From Treponema denticola ATCC 35405 (GTDB taxonomy: Bacteria; Spirochaetota; Spirochaetia; Treponematales; Treponemataceae): 64,000 bases of DNA. Every line of letters starts with the position of its first letter. Positions within the stretch are counted from its first letter, which is position 1. The stretch lies in the NCBI RefSeq assembly GCF_000008185.1, contig NC_002967.9, forward strand, positions 1,674,001-1,738,000, in the 5' to 3' direction. Shown piece by piece: positions 33,346-42,037 of this stretch. Under the pieces are notes generated by a model. That model was not told the origin of the DNA. It made no database searches and saw only the letters and a program-made list of their open reading frames with translations. The position numbers and the translations under genes are program-made.

Positions 33346-33730
33346 GTACCGCATTTACAAATTTATAGGAATCATCGGTACCGAAATCTTTGGCCAAATT
33401 TATAGCCTCATCTATTACGATGGGCGGAGGGGTATCTTTTTGATATATAAGAGAATAGACACTCAATCTTAAAATCGCCTTATCTACAGAATTAAGCCGA
33501 TCTATAACCCAGTTATCCAGATTTTCCTGAATTACCTTATCTATTTCGGTTATATTTTCGATTGTACCCAAGACCATCATTTTAGGAAAGAGATAGCCAT
33601 TGGGATCCTTTATAGAGTCTTCATTTTGCCAAGAGAAATTCAATAAATCGTCAAGGACGGCTCCTCCAACATCCCAAGCAACAAGGGCTTGAAAAGCGAG
33701 AATCCGTCCTCTGCGTCTGCCTACACTCAT
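33320..33730 (-). CDS. nusB: Transcription antitermination factor NusB
   Basis: NusB works with NusE (S10) in antitermination on rRNA operons. The 136 residues match the family length. Visible motifs are RRRGRILAFQALVAWD at the start, LDNWVIDRLNSVDKAILRLSVYSLIY and VIDEAINLAKDFGTDDSYKFVNAVLD at the end, both diagnostic. It lies 14 bp downstream of the SurA-like gene without a clear ribosome site and 9 bp before the TPR lipoprotein gene. Confidence 0.95.
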   Translation of the reverse strand: MSVGRRRGRILAFQALVAWDVGGAVLDDLLNFSWQNEDSIKDPNGYLFPKMMVLGTIENITEIDKVIQENLDNWVIDRLNSVDKAILRLSVYSLIYQKDTPPPIVIDEAINLAKDFGTDDSYKFVNAVLDSIKNKS

Positions 33731-33744
33731 TTAAAATCTATCGA

Positions 33745-34821
33745 TTACCACTTAAGAAGTTTATCAAGTTCAGCATCGCTTTTTAATATCTTGCAATTAT
33801 CATCGGTGCGTAAACCTTCATATGTAGTTTGAATGATAGATTGAATAGCATTTAGTGCAAGTCCCTGAGAAAGAAGGGCTTTTATCTGATCATAAAGCGT
33901 AACTGTAGATGAGGGATCAGGGACATCACTTAAAGTTAAAATTTTGGCATTAAGCTTTTCCGTTATAACAAAAAACTGTCTGCTGTCTACCCTATCCTGT
34001 ATATCGAATATATAGTTTACATCTTTTGAGAAAATTTCCATTAAGGCTTCAGGAGTAGCATTTAACAACTGAGCACCCTCTGCCGTTTTAGGTATATAAC
34101 CTTCTTGGGCAACGTAATTACCGGCTTCTGCATTTTTCTTGATGTTTGCAATCTCTTTTATATTCTTCTTAACCTTTTTGTGCAATTCATTAATTTTATC
34201 TATTTCTTCCTTGTCTTTACCTTCTTTTTTTACTGCGACAAAAAGCATTTTGACCATATCGGGACGAACCAACTCACCTTTTTTCATTTCATAGTATGAA
34301 CGTATCTGAGCGTCTGTAGGTGTTGCCATTTTTACAATTTCTGCTTGATGTTTTGAAGCTATATAGTTTTGAATTATAAGATTATCTTTGATAATTTTTT
34401 TGAGTTCTTCAACAGTACAACCTGTTTGTTTTTTCATAAACTCGTCAAGCGATATGTTTTCTTTTTGTTTTATCAATTTAGCGAATTCGCTCTCTGTTAT
34501 TGGATATTTTACATATTGAGAAAGCACATCGTTAAAAGCGTTATCAACTTGGGAATTGGAAATCTTGATATTTTCTTTTTCGGCAGCTTGAACCAAAAGC
34601 TTGGTTCGCATTAAACTTTCCAAAACAAGCTTTTTATCATCATTTGTAGCTATATTTCCGCCCTGAGATTCGGCAAATTTTACAAGCTTTTTAAGCTGAC
34701 CAAGAGTTATAGGTTCCTTTTTTGACAGATTTACCTGTGCAATAACCTGTAAATCATTTTGGGCAGACAAAAGGCCCAAAAAACCGACTAACATAACTGC
34801 AATAAAAATGTTCTTTTTCAT
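33745..34821 (-). CDS. Periplasmic SurA-like chaperone
   Basis: The 358-residue product has a cleavable signal peptide (MKKNIFIAVMLVGFLGLLSA, cleavage after SA-Q). The next 200 residues are helical, with LVLESLMRTKLLVQAAEKENIKISNSQVDNAFNDVL and DNLIIQNYIASK, the pattern of the SurA/PrsA N-terminal chaperone domain. A recognisable parvulin isomerase domain is not obvious in the remainder (VKMLFVAVKKEGKDKEE onward). It probably assists folding or transport of outer-membrane proteins. A GAGG site precedes the ATG. It begins the group with nusB and the TPR lipoprotein, 99 bp after alaS. Confidence 0.78.
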   Translation of the reverse strand: MKKNIFIAVMLVGFLGLLSAQNDLQVIAQVNLSKKEPITLGQLKKLVKFAESQGGNIATNDDKKLVLESLMRTKLLVQAAEKENIKISNSQVDNAFNDVLSQYVKYPITESEFAKLIKQKENISLDEFMKKQTGCTVEELKKIIKDNLIIQNYIASKHQAEIVKMATPTDAQIRSYYEMKKGELVRPDMVKMLFVAVKKEGKDKEEIDKINELHKKVKKNIKEIANIKKNAEAGNYVAQEGYIPKTAEGAQLLNATPEALMEIFSKDVNYIFDIQDRVDSRQFFVITEKLNAKILTLSDVPDPSSTVTLYDQIKALLSQGLALNAIQSIIQTTYEGLRTDDNCKILKSDAELDKLLKW

Positions 34822-34920
34822 TTTATCCTCATCTATTATCCCATATGGGGATGATATATTTTAAAGAAGGCAAAGCCGATCTTCGCCCTATTAACAAAAT
34901 TGAACGGCAATAAGTTACAT

Positions 34921-36723
34921 TTAATGTTCAAGTACAGCTCTTATTCGCCTGACCCCTGAGGAAGAAGACTGTTCTTTTTTAATGCAAAAACGGCCTAAAG
35001 AACCTGTTCTTTCAACGTGGGGGCCTCCGCAAACCTCGGTAGAAAAGTCTCCTATTTTGTATACCTTAACAACATCTTCATATTTTTCGCCGAAAAGAGC
35101 CATAGCGCCTATTTTTTTTGCTTCTTCTAAAGGCATAACTTCCATAGTTACGGGCAAATCGGCCTTTATAGCCTCATTCACAAGCCTTTCAACCTCTTTT
35201 TTTTCGGCCTCCGTCATGGGCTCGGGATGAGAAAAGTCGAAGCGGAGCCTTTCAGCCGTTATATTCGAGCCTTTTTGCTGAACATGATCGCCTAAAACCA
35301 TTCTTAAAGCCTTGTGCAAAAGATGGGTTGCCGTATGATAGGCCGTTGTCTGCTCCGAATGGTCGGCAAGACCGCCCTTAAATACCTGTTCGCTTCCGGC
35401 TCTGGATAGTTCCTGATGCTTTTTAAAAGCCTCATCAAATTCTTCCCTGTTTACGGTTAAACCCGATTCGGAGGCAAGTTCTTCCGTTAATTCGATAGGA
35501 AAGCCGTAGGTATCATAGAGTTTAAATGCCATTCTTCCCGGAATAATCTTTTTAGGATTTTTTAAAAGGTTCGGAAGCATTTTTTCGAATTCTGCCTCGC
35601 CTTTTTTTAAGGTTTCAAGGAATTTGTCTTCTTCGGCCTTAAGTTCCGTTAAAATTAAGGTTTCATTTTCCTTTAGTTCGGTATAAAAGCCGGCATTTTG
35701 AGCGATAACGGCAGAAGCCGGAACGGATAAAAAGTTGCCGTCTATGCCGAGTTTTTTGCCGTGTCTTACAGCCCTTCTGATAAGCCTTCTTAAAACATAG
35801 CCCGCCCCGATATTTGACGGAAGCGTAGTTTTCGGATCTCCCAAAATAAAGCAAGCTGTTCGGACATGGTCGGCTATAATTCTGATAGAGGTATCGGTTT
35901 TTTCGTTATCGCCGTATTTTACGCCGCTTATATCTTCAATCGATTTAATAATTGAAGTAAAGGCTTCGGTATTATAAACGGAAGGCTTTCCTTGAAGCAT
36001 GGCAACTGTTCGTTCAACCCCCATTCCCGTATCTACGCATTTTCTTTTTAAGGGAGAATATGATCCGTCCATGTTTTTATGATATTGCATAAAAACATTG
36101 TTCCATATTTCTACATATTTACCGCAGTTACAGCCGGGGCGGCAATTTGAACCGCAGGCAGGTTTTCCCGTATCTATAAAAATTTCCGTATCGGGACCGC
36201 ATGGGCCTGTTTCACCGGCAGGGCCCCACCAGTTATCTTCTTTGGGGAGGAAAAAGATTCTATCTTTAGAGACACCCAGACTTTCCCAAATCGAAGCCGA
36301 TTCTTCATCACGGGGAGCGTCTTCATTTCCTTCAAAGACAGTAAAGGAAAGTTTATCGATAGGAATCCCTAAATACTTTTCATCCGTTAAAAATTCAAAG
36401 CTATAGGCGATTGATTCTTTTTTAAAATAATCTCCCAAAGACCAGTTTCCAAGCATTTCAAAAAAGGTCAGGTGAGAAGCATCCCCTACATCATCTATAT
36501 CGCCCGTGCGCACACATTTTTGCACATCGGTTAAACGGGTTCCGGCAGGATGAGGCTCCCCCATTAAATAAGGGACAAGCGGGTGCATACCGGCAGTTGT
36601 AAATAAAACCGTGGGGTCATTTTCAGGAATAAGAGACCTCCCCGAAATTTCCACATGCCCCTTGCTTTTAAAAAAGTCTATATATTTTGAACGCAGTTCA
36701 TCAATCGTAATATTTTTATTCAT
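34921..36723 (-). CDS. alaS: Alanyl-tRNA synthetase, short spirochete form
   Basis: AlaS charges tRNA-Ala. At 600 residues it lacks the C-terminal C-Ala/oligomerisation region of the usual 870-residue enzyme, as in other spirochetes. The catalytic core starts ITIDELRSKYIDFFKSKGH and includes TTAGMHPLVPYLMGEPHP and GMGVERTVAMLQG. The editing domain keeps its zinc-site motifs HTATH and CGGPH. The ATG at 36723 has no Shine-Dalgarno; a TTGACA-17-TAAAAT promoter has its -10 box nine bases upstream, so the mRNA should be nearly leaderless. Confidence 0.95.
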   Translation of the reverse strand: MNKNITIDELRSKYIDFFKSKGHVEISGRSLIPENDPTVLFTTAGMHPLVPYLMGEPHPAGTRLTDVQKCVRTGDIDDVGDASHLTFFEMLGNWSLGDYFKKESIAYSFEFLTDEKYLGIPIDKLSFTVFEGNEDAPRDEESASIWESLGVSKDRIFFLPKEDNWWGPAGETGPCGPDTEIFIDTGKPACGSNCRPGCNCGKYVEIWNNVFMQYHKNMDGSYSPLKRKCVDTGMGVERTVAMLQGKPSVYNTEAFTSIIKSIEDISGVKYGDNEKTDTSIRIIADHVRTACFILGDPKTTLPSNIGAGYVLRRLIRRAVRHGKKLGIDGNFLSVPASAVIAQNAGFYTELKENETLILTELKAEEDKFLETLKKGEAEFEKMLPNLLKNPKKIIPGRMAFKLYDTYGFPIELTEELASESGLTVNREEFDEAFKKHQELSRAGSEQVFKGGLADHSEQTTAYHTATHLLHKALRMVLGDHVQQKGSNITAERLRFDFSHPEPMTEAEKKEVERLVNEAIKADLPVTMEVMPLEEAKKIGAMALFGEKYEDVVKVYKIGDFSTEVCGGPHVERTGSLGRFCIKKEQSSSSGVRRIRAVLEH

Positions 36724-36732
36724 AGGGAAGCT

Positions 36733-36761
36733 ATTTTAAGGAATAAAAAAGAAATTGTCAA
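36733..36761 (-). promoter_or_regulatory. alaS promoter, near-leaderless
   Basis: TTGACA (36761..36756), 17-bp spacer, TAAAAT (36738..36733) on the minus strand, nine bases before the alaS ATG. Confidence 0.75.
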
Positions 36762-36799
36762 TTACCCTGCATTGGCTTATTATCATCCACATAAAGGCC

Positions 36800-39700
36800 T
36801 TAATACCTCTCAATTCTCGCTTCAGTGTACCCGGAGCTTGTTACCCTACCCTTCAAACTATCGCCGTCAGCCCCTCTGGGAATACGTACTTTTTTACAGT
36901 ATGAATCATTTGAATAATTTCCAAAAGCGGCTGTACCAACTGAATTTACCTTACCCGGCAAGGTTATGACAGCTTCCGCACAAGATTTAAATGCCTGCAC
37001 CCCGATAGTAGTTAAGTCGGCACATACTGATAGATCAACTGCATCAATTTTTTTACAGTTTTCAAACGCAGATGCTCCAATTGTAGTGATAGTTTTAGGT
37101 AACTTCAGACCGCTTATTAAACCGCACCCTTGAAATAGTCCGACATCAATAATTTTAAGGTCTAAACACGAGGATAAATCTACCATACCTTCAAGTGCAA
37201 CACACTGATAAAAAGCAGTACTTCCGATTGATGTAAGGCTTTGCGGGAATTTTACTCCGGTAATTTTTGTACAGTTATAAAATGCGGATTTTCCGATAGA
37301 TTGCATTGAAGTACACGGAGATAAATCCATCATTGTGTTTATGCCATTACAACCGTTAAATGCCAACTCTCCGAGTGTTTGTAAGCTTGCAGGGAATTGC
37401 ACGCCGGTTATTCCATAGCATGAATTAAAGGCTTGATTACCGATAGCGATCAATGCCCTACAATTACCTAAATTCAAAGTGCCTTCAATGCCATTACAAC
37501 TCGAAAACGCAGATGCCCCGATTCCTGTAATACCTTCACCTAAAATAAGAGTCTTAATTTTTTGATACGAATGAGGGAAGACATCTGAACACTTAAAATT
37601 TATATTGCCTTTTAAAACAGATAATTTAGTTATATCTCTGTCATTATAAAACGACGCATCGTTTCCGGTTGCCATTAAAATATCGCCCTTTCCAAATTCG
37701 ACTGAAGCTAAGGCAGTACATTCTCCAAACGCTTTATTCCCAATTTTTGTAAGACTTTCCGGAAGTTTAATTTCCGTCAAACCGGAACATTTTAAAAATG
37801 CCGAGTCAGCTATTTCGGTAATATTCGGGGGTAGCTTTACTGTTTGTATTTTTTTATCGGAAGAAAATATCGAATTTTCGATTTTTTGCAATTCCGTACA
37901 GCCTGACATATCAATCGAGCCTGCTATATTGTAACAATTTGTAAAACAAGATGACCCGATAGTTTTAATGTTTTTGGGGAATTTAATGTCGCTTATATTA
38001 GAGCAACCGTAAAAGGCGGAAGATCCGAGCGACACTAACTTGTTACAAGCGGACATATCCAAAACACCTGATAAACCTATACAGCTTGAAAAGGCGGAAC
38101 TGTCGATTTTGGTAAGGTTTTTCGGTAACCGGACTCCAAGCAGCCTTGAGCAGCCGGAAAAGGCCGAATAACCTATTGATGTTAATTTATCGCATTGCGA
38201 CAAATCCAAAACGCCTTTTATACCGAGACATTCACTAAAAGCTGTAGAACCAATTTCGGTAACATCCTCCCCGAAAACAACCGAGGAAATCGTTTTATAT
38301 GAATCGGCAAGCATATCTTTTACCTTAAAAGTTACTTTGCCTGAAAGAATTGTCAGCTCCTTAATACTTTTGCACTTAAGAAAAGAACCGCTAGTACCAG
38401 TTGTATATGTGATTGCACCGTTTCCAAGAACAACTTTCTGTAAAGATATGCAGTTTGCAAAACTCTTATCCTTGAGCGTTTGCAACGAAGCGGGCAGTTT
38501 GATTTCCGTAATCGCCGAACAGTCTAAAAAGGCTGAACCTCCAATTTCGGTAAGATTTGTACATGCCCGCATGTCAAGTGCACCTCTTATACCGCGGCAT
38601 TTTTCAAATGCATTATCTTGTATTGTTCTCAATTTTTGACCGAAAGTAATGCCGGTAATTGCCGAACAATTATAAAAAGCACTCCTACCTATTTCTAAAA
38701 GGTTATTCGGCAACTGCACAGCCGTCAGTGCACTACAGTCACTAAATGAATAGTTTCCGATTCGCTTAAGATTATTCGGCAACTGCACAGCCGTCAATGC
38801 ATAACAGTTACTAAATGCAGAGTCCCCTATTTGCTCAAGATTTTTCGGAAACTGTACAGCCGTCAAAGCATAACAGTTATTAAATGCAGAGTTTCCAATT
38901 CGCTCAAGATTATCCGGGAAGGTAATGCTCCGCAGTGCTGAACATCCGGAGAACACACTGTCTTCAATTTTGGTAAGTTTTGAATATGGCGATAAATCTA
39001 CTTGTTCTATCTGATAACAACCATAAAAAGCTCTATTTTCAATAGTTTCTATTGACTTAGGTAACTTAACCGTTTTTAAGTTTGAACAATTTTCAAAGCT
39101 TGTCGACTTTATGCTTTTCAAGTTTTCACAATGGGCAATATCCAACTCGGCAATACCGCTGCAAGATAAAAACGCAGAATTATCGATAAATTCAAGCGAA
39201 GCCGGTAATTTAAGGACTTCCAAACTTGTACAATTACTAAAAGCAGCAGCATGTATTGACGTCAGTTTTTTACAGTGTGAAATATCCAAACCCGTAAGTT
39301 GTGTACAGCCGGAAAAGGCATTAGAACATATTGAAGTAACTTCTTCACCTAGGTATAGACTCAAAATTTTATTTGGCTGCTGTACCAATGAGCACTTAAA
39401 GTTTATATCACCGCTCAATATACGCAACTCCGTAATTTGGTTACAGTTGTAAAATGCATTATTGCCGATAGTAACAGAACCTTTTTTGAATTCTACCGTC
39501 TTAAGGCTTGTACAATTTGCAAAAGCATTTGTATCGATATCGGTAACAGTCGCCGGTATGGTTATTTCCGTTATCTCTGAAAAGTTATTAAATGCATAAC
39601 CTTCGATTTTTGTAACACCTTCACATAATACAATTTCAGAAATATGCAGCTGACTAGAGCTTGAAAAAGCATAGTAGAAGTTACTCTTTACCACACCGCC

Positions 39701-41356
39701 CAAGATTGTAATTTTTGATAATTTTTTGCATTGATCAAAAATAGTACTATAGCATTGTGTTCCCCCATCTGCAAATTCAACTGCTTGAAGTTCCCTACAA
39801 TTTCTAAAAGCATATGGTTGTACGTTAATGAGAGTCTTTGGGAAAGAAACGCTTTTTATTGCATTACAGTTGATAAATACATTCTGGTTTATTGTTGTAA
39901 TGGTTTTTCCGCCTATTTGATCGGGTATAACAAGATGTGAAGGTAAATTTTCAGGTTGACAAGTGTATCCAGTAATTGCCCCATAGTTATCCAGCCTAAA
40001 AATTCCTGTGTCAAATGCTTTAACAAAGACGGCACTATCAGAGTCAAAACAATAGTTATCCGTTATACTTGTACCATTTTCATCACCGAGCAGCCAGCTG
40101 ATACTCGAACTGTTTTCAACGCTTATGCAGGCTTCAATTTTAGATTTTACTTCAGACCACAGCGACCCACAGTCAATAGTAAGACTTGCTGTGTTTACCG
40201 TAACTTTGTCATTTCCTGCAATACTGACGGTGACAGTTTTTCGCTTGGACACGGCAAAAACAGTTACATCTTCCGTGAATGAGGTTTCGTTTGTTATTTC
40301 AGTTCCAGACCCATCAGCCAGTTTCCATTGCACAAATTCGTAATATTGTTTACATACCGCACACGATGCAACAGCGGTTTTTATACCGGCCCAGACGGAA
40401 TTCTTTTTTACCTCTATACTATCTTTTTTTACTTCGATGCCGACATCACCTTGAACTGTTATGGTAATCATTTCGGCCGGAGGAACAGGAATTTTTTTCT
40501 CTTCAGCAAACAGTTTTGTGTCTGCCGTAAACTCATGGTCGTCGGTTAAAACCGCACCGCTTTGATTGTCGATTTTCCAAGCTATACACTCATAGCCCTC
40601 AGCACATTCTATACTATCAGTTGCTGCCTGTTTAACCCCAGACCACTTTGTGCCTTCTTCAACCGTCAGCGTTTGCCGCTTTACTGTTATATTGCTATCG
40701 CCGAATATACTCAAAGTAAACTTTTTCAGTTGCGGTGAGCCTTGCTGTCTAACAACCGGAAAAATATCCGTATTGCTTTCAAAGGTGTATGAATCATTGA
40801 TAAAAACACTGTCCTGTGTGCGAAGTTTCCAACCGATAAGCTCATACCCTGTTTCAACATTAAGCCGCTTGATTGCTGTTTCTTTGATGCTGAGCCAAGA
40901 TGATCTTGACCCAACGGTAAACTCCGGCTCCGATACGGTTGTATGTTCAACCTGCTTGATAGTAATCTTAATATTGGTATTTTGCGGCTCGTCTATTTTT
41001 TTTGCAACCGCAAAGAGAACTGAATCGTCGGTAAATTTTTCCTTATCGCTTATATCCGCACCGTTTTGTTGATTCAATTTCCATGAAGCAAGTTCATAGC
41101 CGGAAGTAAAAGTAATCAGTTTTTCAGCTTCTTTTTTTACCTCAGAACCTACAGCTCCTTTTTCAACCCAAAACGAAACTTTTTCTTTTGTTAAATGCTC
41201 ACCAATTACCAGTATTTTAATCCGATTTGCATTGGTATTTACCTCATACGGCTCTTTAATAACTGTTACCGGTTGCTTACAGCTCATATAAAAACTGCTC
41301 AACAAAACAGCAAAAATCACAGTTCTAACAACACCTAAAGTAAAAAACTTCTTCAT
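36800..41356 (-). CDS. BspA-like leucine-rich-repeat surface lipoprotein
   Basis: The 1518-residue product begins with a lipoprotein signal (MKKFFTLGVVRTVIFAVLLS, then SFYMSC). Residues about 40-450 hold five copies of a module of about 78 residues, ending in the pattern YE-x-I-x-WKL...G...I-D...F-x-x-D...VFA. The rest (about 455-1490) is a long array of 23-residue BspA-type (LRR_5) leucine-rich repeats such as IGNSAFNNCYALTAVQFPKNLEQ. Proteins of this class in T. denticola and Tannerella mediate adhesion and coaggregation. A GGAG site precedes the ATG. It is probably monocistronic, with a promoter at 41388..41417. Confidence 0.9.
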   Translation of the reverse strand: MKKFFTLGVVRTVIFAVLLSSFYMSCKQPVTVIKEPYEVNTNANRIKILVIGEHLTKEKVSFWVEKGAVGSEVKKEAEKLITFTSGYELASWKLNQQNGADISDKEKFTDDSVLFAVAKKIDEPQNTNIKITIKQVEHTTVSEPEFTVGSRSSWLSIKETAIKRLNVETGYELIGWKLRTQDSVFINDSYTFESNTDIFPVVRQQGSPQLKKFTLSIFGDSNITVKRQTLTVEEGTKWSGVKQAATDSIECAEGYECIAWKIDNQSGAVLTDDHEFTADTKLFAEEKKIPVPPAEMITITVQGDVGIEVKKDSIEVKKNSVWAGIKTAVASCAVCKQYYEFVQWKLADGSGTEITNETSFTEDVTVFAVSKRKTVTVSIAGNDKVTVNTASLTIDCGSLWSEVKSKIEACISVENSSSISWLLGDENGTSITDNYCFDSDSAVFVKAFDTGIFRLDNYGAITGYTCQPENLPSHLVIPDQIGGKTITTINQNVFINCNAIKSVSFPKTLINVQPYAFRNCRELQAVEFADGGTQCYSTIFDQCKKLSKITILGGVVKSNFYYAFSSSSQLHISEIVLCEGVTKIEGYAFNNFSEITEITIPATVTDIDTNAFANCTSLKTVEFKKGSVTIGNNAFYNCNQITELRILSGDINFKCSLVQQPNKILSLYLGEEVTSICSNAFSGCTQLTGLDISHCKKLTSIHAAAFSNCTSLEVLKLPASLEFIDNSAFLSCSGIAELDIAHCENLKSIKSTSFENCSNLKTVKLPKSIETIENRAFYGCYQIEQVDLSPYSKLTKIEDSVFSGCSALRSITFPDNLERIGNSAFNNCYALTAVQFPKNLEQIGDSAFSNCYALTAVQLPNNLKRIGNYSFSDCSALTAVQLPNNLLEIGRSAFYNCSAITGITFGQKLRTIQDNAFEKCRGIRGALDMRACTNLTEIGGSAFLDCSAITEIKLPASLQTLKDKSFANCISLQKVVLGNGAITYTTGTSGSFLKCKSIKELTILSGKVTFKVKDMLADSYKTISSVVFGEDVTEIGSTAFSECLGIKGVLDLSQCDKLTSIGYSAFSGCSRLLGVRLPKNLTKIDSSAFSSCIGLSGVLDMSACNKLVSLGSSAFYGCSNISDIKFPKNIKTIGSSCFTNCYNIAGSIDMSGCTELQKIENSIFSSDKKIQTVKLPPNITEIADSAFLKCSGLTEIKLPESLTKIGNKAFGECTALASVEFGKGDILMATGNDASFYNDRDITKLSVLKGNINFKCSDVFPHSYQKIKTLILGEGITGIGASAFSSCNGIEGTLNLGNCRALIAIGNQAFNSCYGITGVQFPASLQTLGELAFNGCNGINTMMDLSPCTSMQSIGKSAFYNCTKITGVKFPQSLTSIGSTAFYQCVALEGMVDLSSCLDLKIIDVGLFQGCGLISGLKLPKTITTIGASAFENCKKIDAVDLSVCADLTTIGVQAFKSCAEAVITLPGKVNSVGTAAFGNYSNDSYCKKVRIPRGADGDSLKGRVTSSGYTEARIERY
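38708..38935. repeat. 69-bp tandem repeats in the LRR-coding region
   Basis: Near-identical units start at 38708, 38777, 38846 and 38915, exactly 69 bp (23 codons) apart. They are the least diverged repeats of the LRR array and could recombine or slip to change the repeat number. Confidence 0.8.
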
Positions 41357-41387
41357 ACATGCTCCATCCTTTTTTATTCTATAATGC

Positions 41388-41417
41388 AGTATAGGCCATT
41401 CATCTATTTTTTGTCAA
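41388..41417 (-). promoter_or_regulatory. Promoter of the BspA-like gene
   Basis: TTGACA (41417..41412), 18-bp spacer, TATACT (41393..41388) on the minus strand. Confidence 0.65.
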
Positions 41418-41541
41418 TTATCCACCACAGAAATTACTTTTTTGATTCCTCCTATAATTCAATGCTTGTTGTATATTTTTATCTAAATATACCGAGTAAA
41501 GATTCTTTACGGCAATGCCGAATAAGGTACGGGAGAACATG

Positions 41542-41970
41542 ATGAAAAAAATTATTTTTATTTTTACGATTCTTTTGACGGTTTTTACGGGTCTATATTC
41601 GGAAGAGACAGGACCCGAATTTGAGGTTACTCTTAATATTACCAACATCGAAACTATCGAAGGAAAACTGTTTTTGAGTATCTATCAAGATGCACAATCT
41701 TTTAAGAAAAAAGAGCCTTTAAAGACTGTCAGCGTTCAAGTAGACGGTAAGGAAATGACAATAACGGAAAAACTACCTCAAGGAGAATATGTTTTTTTTG
41801 TTTATCAAGACATTAACAAAAACGATAAACTGGACAGAAACTTTTTAGGCATGCCTAAGGAACCTGTAGGATACGGCAACCATAAGGGCGGAAGGCCCGG
41901 AGGATTTAACAAGTTAAAAATAGAAATCAAAGAAAATAAAAGCGTAGATATTAAACTTTTTAAAATTTAA
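41542..41970 (+). CDS. DUF2141-family exported protein
   Basis: The start at 41542 has the best spacing to GGGAG; the ATG three bases earlier is possible. The 142 residues have a signal peptide (MKKIIFIFTILLTVFTGLYSE) and a DUF2141 domain: LNITNIETIEGKLFLSIYQDAQSF, the glycine-aromatic LPQGEYVFFVYQDINKNDKLDRNFLGMPKEP, and a phenylalanine- and glycine-rich end. DUF2141 proteins are small beta-rich exported proteins of unknown role. A strong terminator follows at 42013..42036, directly abutting dnaB. Confidence 0.8.
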   Translation: MKKIIFIFTILLTVFTGLYSEETGPEFEVTLNITNIETIEGKLFLSIYQDAQSFKKKEPLKTVSVQVDGKEMTITEKLPQGEYVFFVYQDINKNDKLDRNFLGMPKEPVGYGNHKGGRPGGFNKLKIEIKENKSVDIKLFKI

Positions 41971-42012
41971 GTTTTCTTTAGGCTAGATTTTAATCTTACT
42001 ATCTGTTAAAAT

Positions 42013-42036
42013 GCCCTCGCTTGAGAGGGCTTTTTT
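42013..42036 (+). terminator. Intrinsic terminator abutting dnaB
   Basis: GCCCTC (42013..42018), loop GCTTGA, GAGGGC (42025..42030), then six T. The dnaB ATG begins at 42038, and the only ribosome-site-like sequence for dnaB (GAGAGGG) lies in the 3' arm of this stem. Confidence 0.8.
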
Positions 42037-42037
42037 A

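Noticed and set aside
37000-40000. CRISPR array
   Set aside because: The periodic repeats are 69 bp, coding and in frame with LRR units; no 24-40 bp repeats with unique spacers were seen anywhere in the window.
36800-41356. Many medium-length plus-strand frames opposite the BspA-like gene
   Set aside because: They are antisense shadows of the repetitive LRR sequence, with no ribosome sites, promoters or recognisable domains.
42011-42037. ATG at 42011 as the dnaB start, possibly leaderless
   Set aside because: It would encode the first nine residues through a terminator stem; DnaB homologues start near the later codon. A weak -10-like TACTAT upstream was not convincing.
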